Shown: in pieces, positions 46,607 through 56,436 of the stretch
Numbering within the stretch: the first letter of the stretch is position 1
Layout of the letters: the number at the start of each line of letters is the position of its first letter
DNA from: Folioceros fuciformis
Lineage: Eukaryota; Anthocerotophyta; Anthocerotopsida; Anthocerotales
Assembly: GCA_049999805.1 (NCBI GenBank)
Contig: JBNGIO010006279.1
Span: forward strand, 92,533-156,532
Direction: 5' to 3'
DNA length: 64,000 nucleotides
Translations under genes and position numbers: made by a program
Notes under the pieces: generated by a model
The model's database searches: none
What the model was told of the DNA's origin: nothing
The model's input: the letters and a program-made list of their open reading frames with translations, nothing else

Positions 46607-49600
46607 TCAACAATACTGCTTGGTTTCTTGCAACAAATCCAGTGCAAATATTGAGAACCCTTCAGACCTTGCTCGTTTGCCCGAAAGACAAGCCCGCAGG
46701 TTGAAGAAAGTACTGTCATTACACCAATCGGTAGATCCTTCACAATGACTCTGGGAGTCCCTGGTGTTGTTGTAAGCATATCCCACCCCCAAGGTCACGG
46801 TAGAGTCACTTTGATCCTCCGCTGTATCACGTATGTCTGCCTGTGAAGAGGGTGGATGTGGCGCACATCCTTGTTTCTTCTCCATTTTGGGAAGTGCACG
46901 CCCCAGCATTGTGCTATTATGGGGCGGCTTCTCATCCCCAACTGAAAATGTATGCACTTGTCCGTCCATGTCTGCCCACGAGCTTTGACCCGGCTGCTTC
47001 CATGCACCGGTTCTCACTCTCCGGGCCTGCATCTTGTGTGCCTGCTCCCACATCTCGGCATCGGTGTAAATGTGTGACATCAAAACGTATGCTGACGCGT
47101 CTTTCTCGTCTAGCTTCACTGCTTGGTCGAAAGCATGGCATCCCACCTCCACGTTGCTCCACATCCGACAAGCACCCAGCAGCGTGTGCCAAACTGCAGC
47201 ATTCGGCAGTACAGGCATTCTTCTGATCAAAGTAAGAGCCTCTTCTAGTCGGCCGGCACGGCCCAGGAGATCCACCATGCATGTGTGATGCTCTAATGTG
47301 GGAGTGATTCCATACAGCTGGCTCATGGCCTCGAAGTAGCCTCTTCCCTTGTTCACCAAACCCGCATGACTGCACACTGTTAGAACGCTTAGCAATGTGA
47401 TGCCCACTGGATGAACCCCACCGTCTTTCATCCTCTGAACCAAGTCGAACACCACTTCGCTGTCTCCTTGGCAGGTGTAGCCTGCAATGAGGGAATTCCA
47501 AGCAACAAGGTCTGGGTCTGCCAATGTATCAAACACCTGCTGTGCATCAACCATGCTCCCGGCCTTCCCATACATGTTTATCAAACTGCTGGCTACAAAC
47601 GCATCAGCTTGAAATCCTTGTTCTGCAATCTGGGCATGGAGCTGTCTTCCCACATGCAAGGCTGCAACATTTGCACATGCCTGCAGCAGGTAGACAAATG
47701 TCATGGGATCGGGTACAGCAATGCCTTCTTCTTGCATAGAACTGTAGCGACGAAGGGCTTCATGGCCCAGTCCCTGCTGGGAATAACCTGCTATCAGAGC
47801 AGTCCAGGTGACAACGTCCTTTTGGGTGAGCCCGTTAAACACCCGCTGGGCATCTTCGAGGCTTCCACACTTTGCATACATGTTCACCAAACTGTTGGCG
47901 ACAAACACATCTGCTTGCTGTCCGTGTTCCCTGACTTCAGCATGAAGCTGCTTCCCCCTTTCCAAAGCAGCGGTTCCCACACTTGCACAGGCATGCAGAA
48001 GACACACAAATGTAACAGGAACCGGCACGGCGATGCCGTCTTCCTGCATGATACTGTAGAGTTCGAGGGCTTTCTGGCCCATGCCCTGCTGGGAATAACC
48101 AGCTATCATGGCATTCCATGTCACAACATCCTTGTGGCCAAGTCCGTCGAACATGCTCTGCGCGTCTTCCAAGCTGCCGCACTTTGCATACATGTTCACC
48201 AAACTATTGGCCACAAACACATCACCTTGGTGTCCCCGTTCCTTGATTTGCGCATGAAGTTGCTTCCCTTTCTCCAAGGCCGCAGTGCCAACACTTGCAC
48301 ATGCCTGCAGAAGGCACACGAATGTCACTGAATCAGGAACAGCGATGCCTTCTTCCTGCATAGCAGAGAAGAGACGAAGGGCTTTTTCTCCCATGCCCTG
48401 TTGGGAGTACCCTGCTATCATGGCATTCCAAGTCACTACATCCTTCCGACTGAGCCCGTTAAACACACTCTGTGCATCTTCCAAGCTGCCACACTTTGCA
48501 TACATGTTTACCAAGCTGTTGGCTACAAACACGTCAGCTTGACGTCCCCTTTCCCTGATCTGCATATGAAGCTGCTTCCCCTTCTCCAAAGCTGGCTTGC
48601 CCACACTTGCACATGCCTGCAGGAGGCACACAAACGTCACGGAATCAGGAACAGCGATGCCTTCTTCCTGCATAGCAATGAATAGACGAAGGGCTTCATC
48701 TCCCAACCCCTGCTGGGAGTATCCTGCTATCATGGCATTCCATGTCACCACATCCTTTTCACCAAGCCCGTCGAATACTCTTTGAGCGTCTTCCAAGCTG
48801 CCACATTTTGCATACATGTCCACCAAGCCACTACAAACAAAGGGATCCGGCTCCACCCCACTAGCCAACACATCAGCATGCACTTCCTGCCCAGTTTTCA
48901 AGTCTGCTCCCCTTGCACAAGCCTGAAGGGCTCCCACAAACACATGCCCATCAGGCTTCACATTGGACCTCCGCATCCGGTGGTAAAGTTCTATGGCCCG
49001 CTTGTCTTGCCCATGTTTAACATGGGCAGAGATTATGGCAGACCACGTGAAGGCATCCGGTTTATCCACCACTTGGAACACATCCATTGCATCCTGCAGC
49101 CTGCCATGAGAAGCATACATCCGCAGGATAAGGGTGCCCAAGAAGGCGTCCGACTGATACCCATTTTTCACCATGAAAGCATGGACTCGGCAACCGAGAA
49201 CAATATCCTTCTGGACTGCACATTTCTTCAGCACGGAGTTGAAAACAGACTTAGAAATGCAACAGTCTGTCTGCACCAAGACTCCCAGAGCTTCAACAGC
49301 CTCCACCAGCTGCCCCTGCTGACAGAGCTTGCCTACGGTCTCCACCGTCACGTCCCTATCGTGATCTGCAGGCCAACGACGGTAAGGATCACCTGATAAC
49401 ATACAGTCGAGAGCAGCAACCTGGGCACCCACACCATCTCCTTTGAAGACGCTGCTGGACCAGAGGGCACCCTGGGACTGCATGTGCTGGACATGAGCAC
49501 GGACAGGGATTGTTGCCAAAATGCTGCACCTTCCGACTTGCTTGTGCGTCAATGCTTGATTGCCTGAATTCACGCGAGCGGGAAGCTTTCTCAAATTCTC

Positions 49601-49696
49601 CACGGATCCAGCAATTTGCTGGGTCCAGGAATCCTGCACCATGAACAGATTATTTTGACCTCGGCGTGACAGCAATGCATTGCTCCAGGCTGCCAT
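46607..49696 (-). CDS. PLS-class PPR protein, E/E+ with frameshifted DYW remnant
   Basis: Intronless, 1029 aa. A Ser/Arg-rich N-terminus of about 130 residues (MAAWSNALLSRRGQNNLF) fits organelle targeting. The repeat region has a first divergent triplet (LILRMYASHGRLQDAMDVF), then five P-L-S triplets of about 102 residues marked by NMYAKCGSLEDAQ, DVVTWNAMIAGYSQQG and TFVCLLQACASVG, the last ending NMYGKAGSMVDAQ. E and E+ motifs follow: LEHHTCMVDLLGRAGRLEEA, AVWHTLLGACRMWSNVEVG, WKQPGQSSWADMDGQVHTF. After SVGDEKPPH the frame runs about 100 residues without a proper DYW domain. In another frame at about 46650-46780, TPGTPRVIVKDLPIG and CGLVFRANEQG recall the DYW GTPxRVxKNLRxC region. PLS PPRs bind organelle RNA and usually specify C-to-U editing; this one would need a DYW partner in trans, if it edits at all. 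Confidence 0.9.
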   Translation of the reverse strand: MAAWSNALLSRRGQNNLFMVQDSWTQQIAGSVENLRKLPARVNSGNQALTHKQVGRCSILATIPVRAHVQHMQSQGALWSSSVFKGDGVGAQVAALDCMLSGDPYRRWPADHDRDVTVETVGKLCQQGQLVEAVEALGVLVQTDCCISKSVFNSVLKKCAVQKDIVLGCRVHAFMVKNGYQSDAFLGTLILRMYASHGRLQDAMDVFQVVDKPDAFTWSAIISAHVKHGQDKRAIELYHRMRRSNVKPDGHVFVGALQACARGADLKTGQEVHADVLASGVEPDPFVCSGLVDMYAKCGSLEDAQRVFDGLGEKDVVTWNAMIAGYSQQGLGDEALRLFIAMQEEGIAVPDSVTFVCLLQACASVGKPALEKGKQLHMQIRERGRQADVFVANSLVNMYAKCGSLEDAQSVFNGLSRKDVVTWNAMIAGYSQQGMGEKALRLFSAMQEEGIAVPDSVTFVCLLQACASVGTAALEKGKQLHAQIKERGHQGDVFVANSLVNMYAKCGSLEDAQSMFDGLGHKDVVTWNAMIAGYSQQGMGQKALELYSIMQEDGIAVPVPVTFVCLLHACASVGTAALERGKQLHAEVREHGQQADVFVANSLVNMYAKCGSLEDAQRVFNGLTQKDVVTWTALIAGYSQQGLGHEALRRYSSMQEEGIAVPDPMTFVYLLQACANVAALHVGRQLHAQIAEQGFQADAFVASSLINMYGKAGSMVDAQQVFDTLADPDLVAWNSLIAGYTCQGDSEVVFDLVQRMKDGGVHPVGITLLSVLTVCSHAGLVNKGRGYFEAMSQLYGITPTLEHHTCMVDLLGRAGRLEEALTLIRRMPVLPNAAVWHTLLGACRMWSNVEVGCHAFDQAVKLDEKDASAYVLMSHIYTDAEMWEQAHKMQARRVRTGAWKQPGQSSWADMDGQVHTFSVGDEKPPHNSTMLGRALPKMEKKQGCAPHPPSSQADIRDTAEDQSDSTVTLGVGYAYNNTRDSQSHCEGSTDWCNDSTFFNLRACLSGKRARSEGFSIFALDLLQETKQYC

Positions 49697-50467
49697 GGCT
49701 CGCAGGAGCCTACAGAAGCAAGACCCACCAATTCGCCATTATGGGATATGATCAAGCGAGAGTCCTTCTCGGGAAGGACTTGATTCCATTCTGGCATTTT
49801 ATCGGTCCTTTCTCGTTCCGAATTACCATGTGATTCATTTACATTGCAATCCCAATCGAAGTACCTCCTGCTGACCGTGCGGGAGTTCGTAGCCGAGGAG
49901 CCTTCTGTCTGAACAGGCTGCCTCGTGCTGGGCGGTGCTGGAAGCAGGCTAGGGCCATCCCCTTCGACATTCTGGACAGTGAAGCATGCTTGACGAGCTG
50001 CACAAACGTCAAAGGGTCGGGCTCCGCAATGCCTCCTTCATGCACAGCACTGTAATGTTTCAGGCTACATGACCAGATGGGAATAAAATACTCTGCGATA
50101 TCAACAGTCCAGGTCACTTTCTTCTCACAACAGAGCTACCTGCTCCACTCTTCACAAACGTTACGTAATATTATGTCATGGGGCCTTGGTTTTTGCATCA
50201 CCAAGAATCAGCAATTTTGGGAGGGAAGCCACAAAAAGAATACTTCTCATCTTCTTGTGAACGCTCGTGAATCAGTGCCAGATGTGAAGGAGAAGGAGGA
50301 GATAAAACACCCTCAGCACTTCACACATAGGTGATATTGTTTCAGTTTAGGAGAAGCTACAGAGATCACACAGAAAGTAGTGTTACAACTTCACGTTTAG
50401 CACATGCATGTGTGCAGAAGGTGATGAAGGTGGCCCTGCATAGACGAAAGAAGTCAAGAGGTAGCCT
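49697..50467. other. Intergenic with PPR relic
   Basis: Space between the two PPR genes. It contains a broken PPR fragment (next entry); otherwise no gene seen. Confidence 0.6.
49839..50117 (-). pseudogene. PPR gene fragment
   Basis: A short open frame reads TWTVDIAEYFIPIWSCSLKH then YSAVHEGGIAEPDPLTFVQL. It is clearly derived from the P-to-L motif region of the neighbouring PPR genes (VTWTALIAGYSQQG...YSAMQEEGIAVPDPMTFVCL) but too decayed and short to be functional. Confidence 0.75.
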
Positions 50468-53400
50468 TCAGTTTGAAAAGGCCTGCTGTTTCACTCTTGC
50501 CTGACTCTTGGGATTTTTCTCGTCCCCAACCAGAAAACTATGCACCTGACCATCCATGTCTGTCCACCAGCTCTGACCCGGCTGCTTCCAGGCCCTGGTC
50601 TTTTCCCTCCTCGACTGCATATCGAGTGCCTGCTCCCACATCTGGGCAGAGGTGTAAATGTTTGCCATCAACGTGTACGCTGCAGCATCTTTCTTGTCTA
50701 GTTTCACAGCTTGGTCGAAAGCGTGGCACCCCACCTTCACGTTGCTCCACTTCTGACAAGCACCCAGCAGCGTGTGCCAAATTGCAGCATTAGGCTGGAC
50801 AGGTATCCTGCTGACCAGATCTAGAGCTTCATCTAGTCGGCCTGCACGGCCCAGCATGTCCACCATACATGTGTGGTGCTCCAGTGTAGGATTGATGCCG
50901 TAGTGTTTACTCATAGACTCCAAGCACTCTGTCCCTTTGTCCACTAGGCCCGCATGACTGCATACTGTTAGTACACTGAGAAATGTGACGCCGTCAGGCT
51001 GAATGCCATCCCCTTTCATTTTCTCGACAAGGTCAAACACCACTTCACTGTGTCCTTGACAGGAGTACCCTGCAATCAGTGAATTCCATGCTACGAGGTC
51101 CCTTTTGGGCAATGCATCAAACACTTCCTGAGCATCAACCATGCATCCACATTTTCCGTACATGTTTATCAAACTGTTGGCTACAAACTCGTCAGCCTCA
51201 AGCCCTTGTTCTTGGATCTGTGCATGTAGTTGCCGTCCCAGATTCAAAGCTGCCACATTAGCACAAGCTTGCAGGAGGCAAACAAATGTCATGGGATCAG
51301 GTACTGAAATGCCTTCTTGCTGCATAGCACTGTATTGAGAAAGTGCTTCCTGCCCCATGCCCTGCTGGGAATATCCTGCTATTAGAGCGGTCCAGGTCAC
51401 CACATCCTTTTCGCCCAGTTCATCAAATACTCGCTGAGCAGATTCCAAGCTGCCACACTTTGCATACATGTTGACCAAACTGCTGGCTACAAACACGTCA
51501 GCTTGATGTCCTTGTTCTCTAATTTGCAAATGAAGCTGCTTTCCCTTCTTCAAACCTGTGGGACCCAAACTAGCACAAGCCTGAAGCAGGCACACAAATG
51601 TCGCAGGATTCTGTACCACCATGGCTTCTTGTTGCGTGGCACTGTGAAGCATGCCCTGCTGGGAATGGCGTGCTATCATGGCATTCCACAAAGCCACAGT
51701 GCTGTTGAAAACACTCAGGGCATCCTCAAGGCTGCCACACTTTGCATACATGTTGACCAAACTACTAGCTACAACCATATCCAAATGATGTCCTAGTTCT
51801 CTAATTCGTGCGTGAAGCTCCCTCCCCCAAGCCAAAGCTGGTATCCCCACACTTGCACATGCCTGCAGAAGGCACAAAAATGTCACGGCATCAGGAATAG
51901 CCAAGCCTCCCTCTTGCATGACCCTAAAGAGCTGAAGGGCTTCATGGCCCTTGCCCTGCTGGGCATATCCTGCAATTAAAGCAGTCCAAGTCGCCAACTC
52001 TTTTTGAGCAAGTCCGTCAAACACTCTCTGAGCATCTGCCAAGCTGCCACATTTTGCATACATATTCACCAAACTGCTGGCGATAAACGCATCAACTTGG
52101 GGTCCTTGTTCCCCAATTTGTGCATGAAGCTCCTTCCCCTTCTCCAAAGCTGGCATGCCCACCCTTGCACAGGCCTGAAGGAGGCACACAAACGTAACAA
52201 TATTGGGCACAGCAATGCCGCCCTCTTGCATAGCATTATACAGATTAAGGGCTTCCTGGCCCATGCCCTGCTGGGAATATCCACCGATTAGAGCAGTCCA
52301 GGTCACGACATCCTTTTCATCAAGAGCTTCAAATACCCTCTTAGCATCTTCTACGCTGCCACACTTCGCATACATATTTACCAAACTGTTAGCGACAAAC
52401 ACATCACCTTGATGTCCTTGATCTGTAATCTGAGCTTCAAGCTGTTTCCCCTTTTCTAAAGCTGGAGTTCCCAAACTTGCACATGCTCGCAGGAGGCACA
52501 CAAATGTCACAGAATCTGGTGCAGCATTGCCTTCTTTTTCCATTGAACTGTAGAGACGAAGGGCTTCCTGCCCCAGGCCCTGCTGGGAATACCCTGCTAT
52601 TATGGCATTCCATGTCACCACATTTTTTTCACTGAGTGCATCAAATACTTTCTGAGCTTCGTCTAGGCTGCCACACTTTGCATACATATTAACCAAACCG
52701 TTGGCCACAGACACATCATGTTGGTGTCCTCGTTCTCTTATGTATGCATGAAGCTGTTTCCCCTTCTCTAGAGCTGGAGATCCCACATTTGCACATGCCT
52801 GCAGCAGGCACAGGAATGTCACAGAATCAGGTAGAACAATGCCTTCGTCTTGCATAACCTGGAAAAGACGAAGGGCTTCCAGTGCCCTGCCCTGCTGGGA
52901 ATACCCTGCTATCATGGCATTCCAGGTCACCACGTTCTTCATACCAAGTCCATCGAAGACAACGTGAGCATCCTCTAAGCTGCCACACTTGGCATACATG
53001 TCCACCAAACTGTTCACTAGAAACGCATCCCCTTGATATCCTCGTTCTCTAATTTGTGCATGCAGCTGCTTCCCCTTCTCCAAACCCAGTGACCCTACAC
53101 TAGCACATGCCTGCAGGAGACACACGAATGTGATAGAATTGGGTACAGCCACACCTTCGTCCCCCATAGCACTGTAAAGACGAAGGGCTTCCTGGCCCAT
53201 GCCCTGCTGGGAGTATCCTGCAATCAAAGCGGTCCATGTCACCACATCTTTGTGATGAAGCCCATCAAACAATCTCTGAGCATCTTCCAAGCTGCCACAC
53301 TTCGCGTACATGTTCACCAAGCAGCTACTGACAAAAACATCAGGTTCAAACCCACTGGCCAACACATCAGCATGCACCTGTTGCCCAGTTTTCAAGTCCA

Positions 53401-54160
53401 AACCCCTAGCACAAGCCTGAAGCGCTGCCACAAACACATGTCCATCGGGCTTCACATTCGAGTTGCACATCTGATGATATAGTTCTACGGCTTTCTTGTC
53501 TTGTCCATGTTGAACATGCGCAGAAATTATGGCACACCATGTGAAGGCATCAGGCTTGGCAACCACTCCAAACACGTCCATTGCATCTTGCAACCTACCA
53601 TGAGAAGCATACATCCGCAGGATGAAGGTGCCGAGGAACGTGTCCGACTGCCATCCCTTTTTCACTGTGAGTCCATGGACGCGGCACCCTAGAACAAGAT
53701 CGTTCTCGTGTAAACATTGCTTCAGGACTGTACTAAAGAGAGATTTAGGTGCAAAACCGTTCGTTTCCACCAGAACTCCTAAAGCCTCGACAGCCCCAGT
53801 GAGATGGCCCTGTCGACAAAGCTCTCCCACACCTTGAGCGGATGCGGTCCATCTGTATCCTGCAGGGCTTCGAAAGTCAGAATTATCTGGCCAGCTGCAT
53901 TTCGAAGCATCGCGACCCATCTCCAGAAGTGTAAGCTCCCGAAGAAACGGCCGTGCCAATGGCGGATCCTCGCTGCAGGACGACCCATCTGCAGCAAGAC
54001 ATCCTCTTGCACGGGTTGGATTTCTTCCAGAGGTAGTGCACCTCGCGGCCTGGTTGTTCTGGGGCCGGGTCCTTGAAGCCAGGTGAGCAGGAGCTTGTCC
54101 AAGAAGACATGTTCCACACAGCCATCGCTCGCAGAGGCGAAGCAAGCTAAATCTACGCAT
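50468..54160 (-). CDS. PLS-class PPR protein with nine homogenised triplets, E/E+, no DYW
   Basis: Intronless, 1230 aa. The N-terminus MRRFSLLRLCERWLCGTCLL is Arg/Leu/Cys-rich and suits a mitochondrial or plastid presequence. After a divergent first triplet (RMYASHGRLQDAMDVFGVV) there are eight more P-L-S units marked by NMYAKCGSLEDAQ-type S motifs. Each is followed by DVVTWTALIAGYSQQGMGQE and TFVCLLQACASVG. One unit is shortened: ALSVFNSTVALWNAMIARHS lacks part of the S-to-P junction. E/E+ motifs end with WKQPGQSWWTDMDGQVHSFL. The protein then stops after VGDEKNPKSQARVKQQAFSN, exactly where a DYW domain would begin. Adjacent units are so alike that local duplication or gene conversion is likely. 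Expected role: organelle RNA binding, possibly editing with a trans DYW partner. Confidence 0.92.
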   Translation of the reverse strand: MRRFSLLRLCERWLCGTCLLGQAPAHLASRTRPQNNQAARCTTSGRNPTRARGCLAADGSSCSEDPPLARPFLRELTLLEMGRDASKCSWPDNSDFRSPAGYRWTASAQGVGELCRQGHLTGAVEALGVLVETNGFAPKSLFSTVLKQCLHENDLVLGCRVHGLTVKKGWQSDTFLGTFILRMYASHGRLQDAMDVFGVVAKPDAFTWCAIISAHVQHGQDKKAVELYHQMCNSNVKPDGHVFVAALQACARGLDLKTGQQVHADVLASGFEPDVFVSSCLVNMYAKCGSLEDAQRLFDGLHHKDVVTWTALIAGYSQQGMGQEALRLYSAMGDEGVAVPNSITFVCLLQACASVGSLGLEKGKQLHAQIRERGYQGDAFLVNSLVDMYAKCGSLEDAHVVFDGLGMKNVVTWNAMIAGYSQQGRALEALRLFQVMQDEGIVLPDSVTFLCLLQACANVGSPALEKGKQLHAYIRERGHQHDVSVANGLVNMYAKCGSLDEAQKVFDALSEKNVVTWNAIIAGYSQQGLGQEALRLYSSMEKEGNAAPDSVTFVCLLRACASLGTPALEKGKQLEAQITDQGHQGDVFVANSLVNMYAKCGSVEDAKRVFEALDEKDVVTWTALIGGYSQQGMGQEALNLYNAMQEGGIAVPNIVTFVCLLQACARVGMPALEKGKELHAQIGEQGPQVDAFIASSLVNMYAKCGSLADAQRVFDGLAQKELATWTALIAGYAQQGKGHEALQLFRVMQEGGLAIPDAVTFLCLLQACASVGIPALAWGRELHARIRELGHHLDMVVASSLVNMYAKCGSLEDALSVFNSTVALWNAMIARHSQQGMLHSATQQEAMVVQNPATFVCLLQACASLGPTGLKKGKQLHLQIREQGHQADVFVASSLVNMYAKCGSLESAQRVFDELGEKDVVTWTALIAGYSQQGMGQEALSQYSAMQQEGISVPDPMTFVCLLQACANVAALNLGRQLHAQIQEQGLEADEFVANSLINMYGKCGCMVDAQEVFDALPKRDLVAWNSLIAGYSCQGHSEVVFDLVEKMKGDGIQPDGVTFLSVLTVCSHAGLVDKGTECLESMSKHYGINPTLEHHTCMVDMLGRAGRLDEALDLVSRIPVQPNAAIWHTLLGACQKWSNVKVGCHAFDQAVKLDKKDAAAYTLMANIYTSAQMWEQALDMQSRREKTRAWKQPGQSWWTDMDGQVHSFLVGDEKNPKSQARVKQQAFSN

Positions 54161-54488
54161 GCAAATGTGCCCGACCGTAGGTAGCTCGTAGCGTGCACGA
54201 AATGAGCTCAGATGCGATCACACTGAGGGAGCAGCACATCCATGGAAAGCGAGGAACACATCCAGAATGGCAACTCAAGCACTGAAATTGTGAAGACTCT
54301 ACAAGCATATTTTTCACCAAAGTAGACACATTCATACCGCCGTTAACAGACATACTCCTGTTCATCCACAATGATAGTCTTGTCATGTGTAGAGCATTTG
54401 CCATAGCCAGCTTCTCGGTTTGAACATGTGAATGATGTTCCTCAGTATTATCACACAAAATCTCCCTGAGCCGATTCCAGCTGTGGCT

Positions 54489-54960
54489 TTACCTGACTTC
54501 TTGGAAAACCTCTGAGCACCAACCAGAAAACTGTGCACCAGTCCGTGCATGTCTGTTCACCAGCTCCGGCTCCTTCCATGCCTTGATGCTCACCCTTCTT
54601 GCCTTGCCTGAATCTTCTGTGCATGCTCCCACGTTTGGGCACCAGTGTAAATATATGACATCAAAACATATGCGCGGCATGTTTCTTGTCGAGCCTCATA
54701 GCTTGGTCGAAGGCATGGCGTCCCACCTCCACGTGGCTCCACTTTTGACAAGCACCCAACAAGGTGTACCAAACTGCAGCATTAGGGAGTTCAGGAGTGG
54801 TCCTCACCAAGACCGATGCCTCATCCAGTGGGCCTGCAAGACTCAGGAGATCCACCTTGCATGTGTGATGCTCCAGCGTAGGAGTGATGCAGTGGTGTCT
54901 GCTCACGGCCTGGCAGTACTCTCTCCCCTTGTTTACTAGACTCCTATCTATGGCGAGCAT
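54489..54960 (-). pseudogene. PPR C-terminal (E/E+) relic with frameshifts
   Basis: Minus-strand frames at 54960-54661, 54772-54590 and 54680-54489 together carry an E-domain relic. They read LEHHTCKVDLLSLAGPLDEA, AVWYTLLGACQKWSHVEVG, then after a frame change AYVLMSYIYTGAQTWEHAQK, then KAWKEPELVNRHARTGAQFS. The order matches the end of the intact PPRs but is broken by at least two frameshifts. No upstream repeat array is attached. Confidence 0.85.
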
Positions 54961-55309
54961 CTGCGAGCAATAACTAGCAGCAGGTATCCCTGGAAGAATT
55001 GCCCCCGACCTGACTTCAATGAACCAAGGTAGTCAAGAGGCAACACCTCAAACTCCAATACGACCTTGGAGGATGGCTCTGACCGTAACAGGCGTGCCTG
55101 CATGACATGAGAGTGGCGTAACGAGTGAAACCGGGAGCAAGGTGTGCCATCAGAATCATTTCCTTGAGGCTGTTGCGGCTTTGGAAGTTTAAGTTTCAGA
55201 CAGGATGTTACATTTGCATATTTTTTTTAGTGCTGTCCTGAAGGTATGTGTATCTTGCTCTGGGTGGCCGTGTAAATCCTTTCACGGTGAGAAGGGGTTG
55301 GTGAACATG

Positions 55310-56165
55310 TAAGCAAAGTGTGCCACCTTGGAATGTGCTCCAGGCTTTTTTCACGGACTTGGTCAGAAGGATATGGTGACTTGGAATGCCATGATAGCAA
55401 GGTATTCTCAGCAGGGCATGTTCGAGGAAGCTTTTTGTCCATACAGTGTGATGCAAGAAGGAGGCTTAGCTGTATCCAGTTCCGTGACATTTTTGAGATT
55501 CGTCCAAGCGTATGGACGTGTTGGAACCCCAGTATTGGAGACGGGGAAGCAAGCTCTTGAGCAAATTAGAGAACAAGGACGTCAAGATGATGTGTTGGTA
55601 GCCACCAGTTTGGGAAACATGTATGCAAAGTGTGGCGGCCTAGAGGATTGCTCAGAGAGAGTGTGAAGGACTTGGTAAGACAGATTTGGTGACCTGGAAT
55701 GCGATGATAACAGGATATTGCCAGCAGAGAATAATCAGGAAGCCCCTTGTGTCTACAGGGTATCCACGAAGACGCCCTGGCTGAACCCGATTCCGTGACA
55801 CTTTTGTCCTTCTTGCAGGCATATGCAAGTGTAGGCACCCCAGAGCTCTAAGCTTCTTACCTTAGAAAGTAAGGACATCTGGCTGATGTCTGTGAATCCG
55901 GCAGCTTGGTAGACTTTTTTGCCAAATGTGGGAGAATAGACGGTGCTCAGAGGGTTTAAAGACAACCAGGACAACGTAGTAGTACATGTGTCGATGTCGA
56001 ACATGTACACCAGACTGCGCTCAGTTGTGGAAACCGGCAGAGAAACACAGGAGAGGAGAGCGGCCGCGAGGAAGGCAGGAAGGCACCCGGACAAAGCTGG
56101 TGGGCATGTATGGAAGGACAGGTGCATTTCAAGGCTCAACAGTTCAGTTCGACAGCCTCATCAGG
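55310..56165 (+). pseudogene. PPR relic in inverted orientation
   Basis: Plus-strand PPR remnant. The 55328-55666 frame reads DMVTWNAMIARYSQQGMFEE, SVTFLRFVQAYGRVGTPVLE and SLGNMYAKCGGLED before a stop. A second, shifted copy near 55680-55720 reads DLVTWNAMITGYCQQ. E/E+ debris follows at about 55975-56130 (VHVSMSNMYTRLRSVVETG; HPDKAGGHVWKDRC). The strand is opposite to the other PPR genes. Multiple stops and frameshifts make it a pseudogene. Confidence 0.85.
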
Positions 56166-56436
56166 ATTTGCTTCTGAGAATTCATGTGGTCATGGAAAAG
56201 AAGGATCATCTTCGAGTAGTTTGAGCGAGGAGTGGGACAAGACTGCCTCGGAACACCTCGTGTAACGCCGATTTCGCCAGAGTGTTGGGCATGGTTTCAA
56301 AGTGGCGGAAAGTGGCGAAACTGGCTTTGCAAGAAGACATCGGTATGCAGCGATCGGAGCCCGGATCGATCGTGAGGTCGTTGAGGAAGAACGATGCGGA
56401 TGCAACGACCTGCAGCGACTGGATTCGCTGCTTGTC

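Noticed and set aside
46560-46748. Small plus-strand frame at the end of the PPR gene
   Set aside because: Antisense to the PPR C-terminus; no independent support.
47411-48331. 306-codon plus-strand open frame
   Set aside because: Antisense shadow of the PPR gene; periodic because the PPR repeats are periodic.
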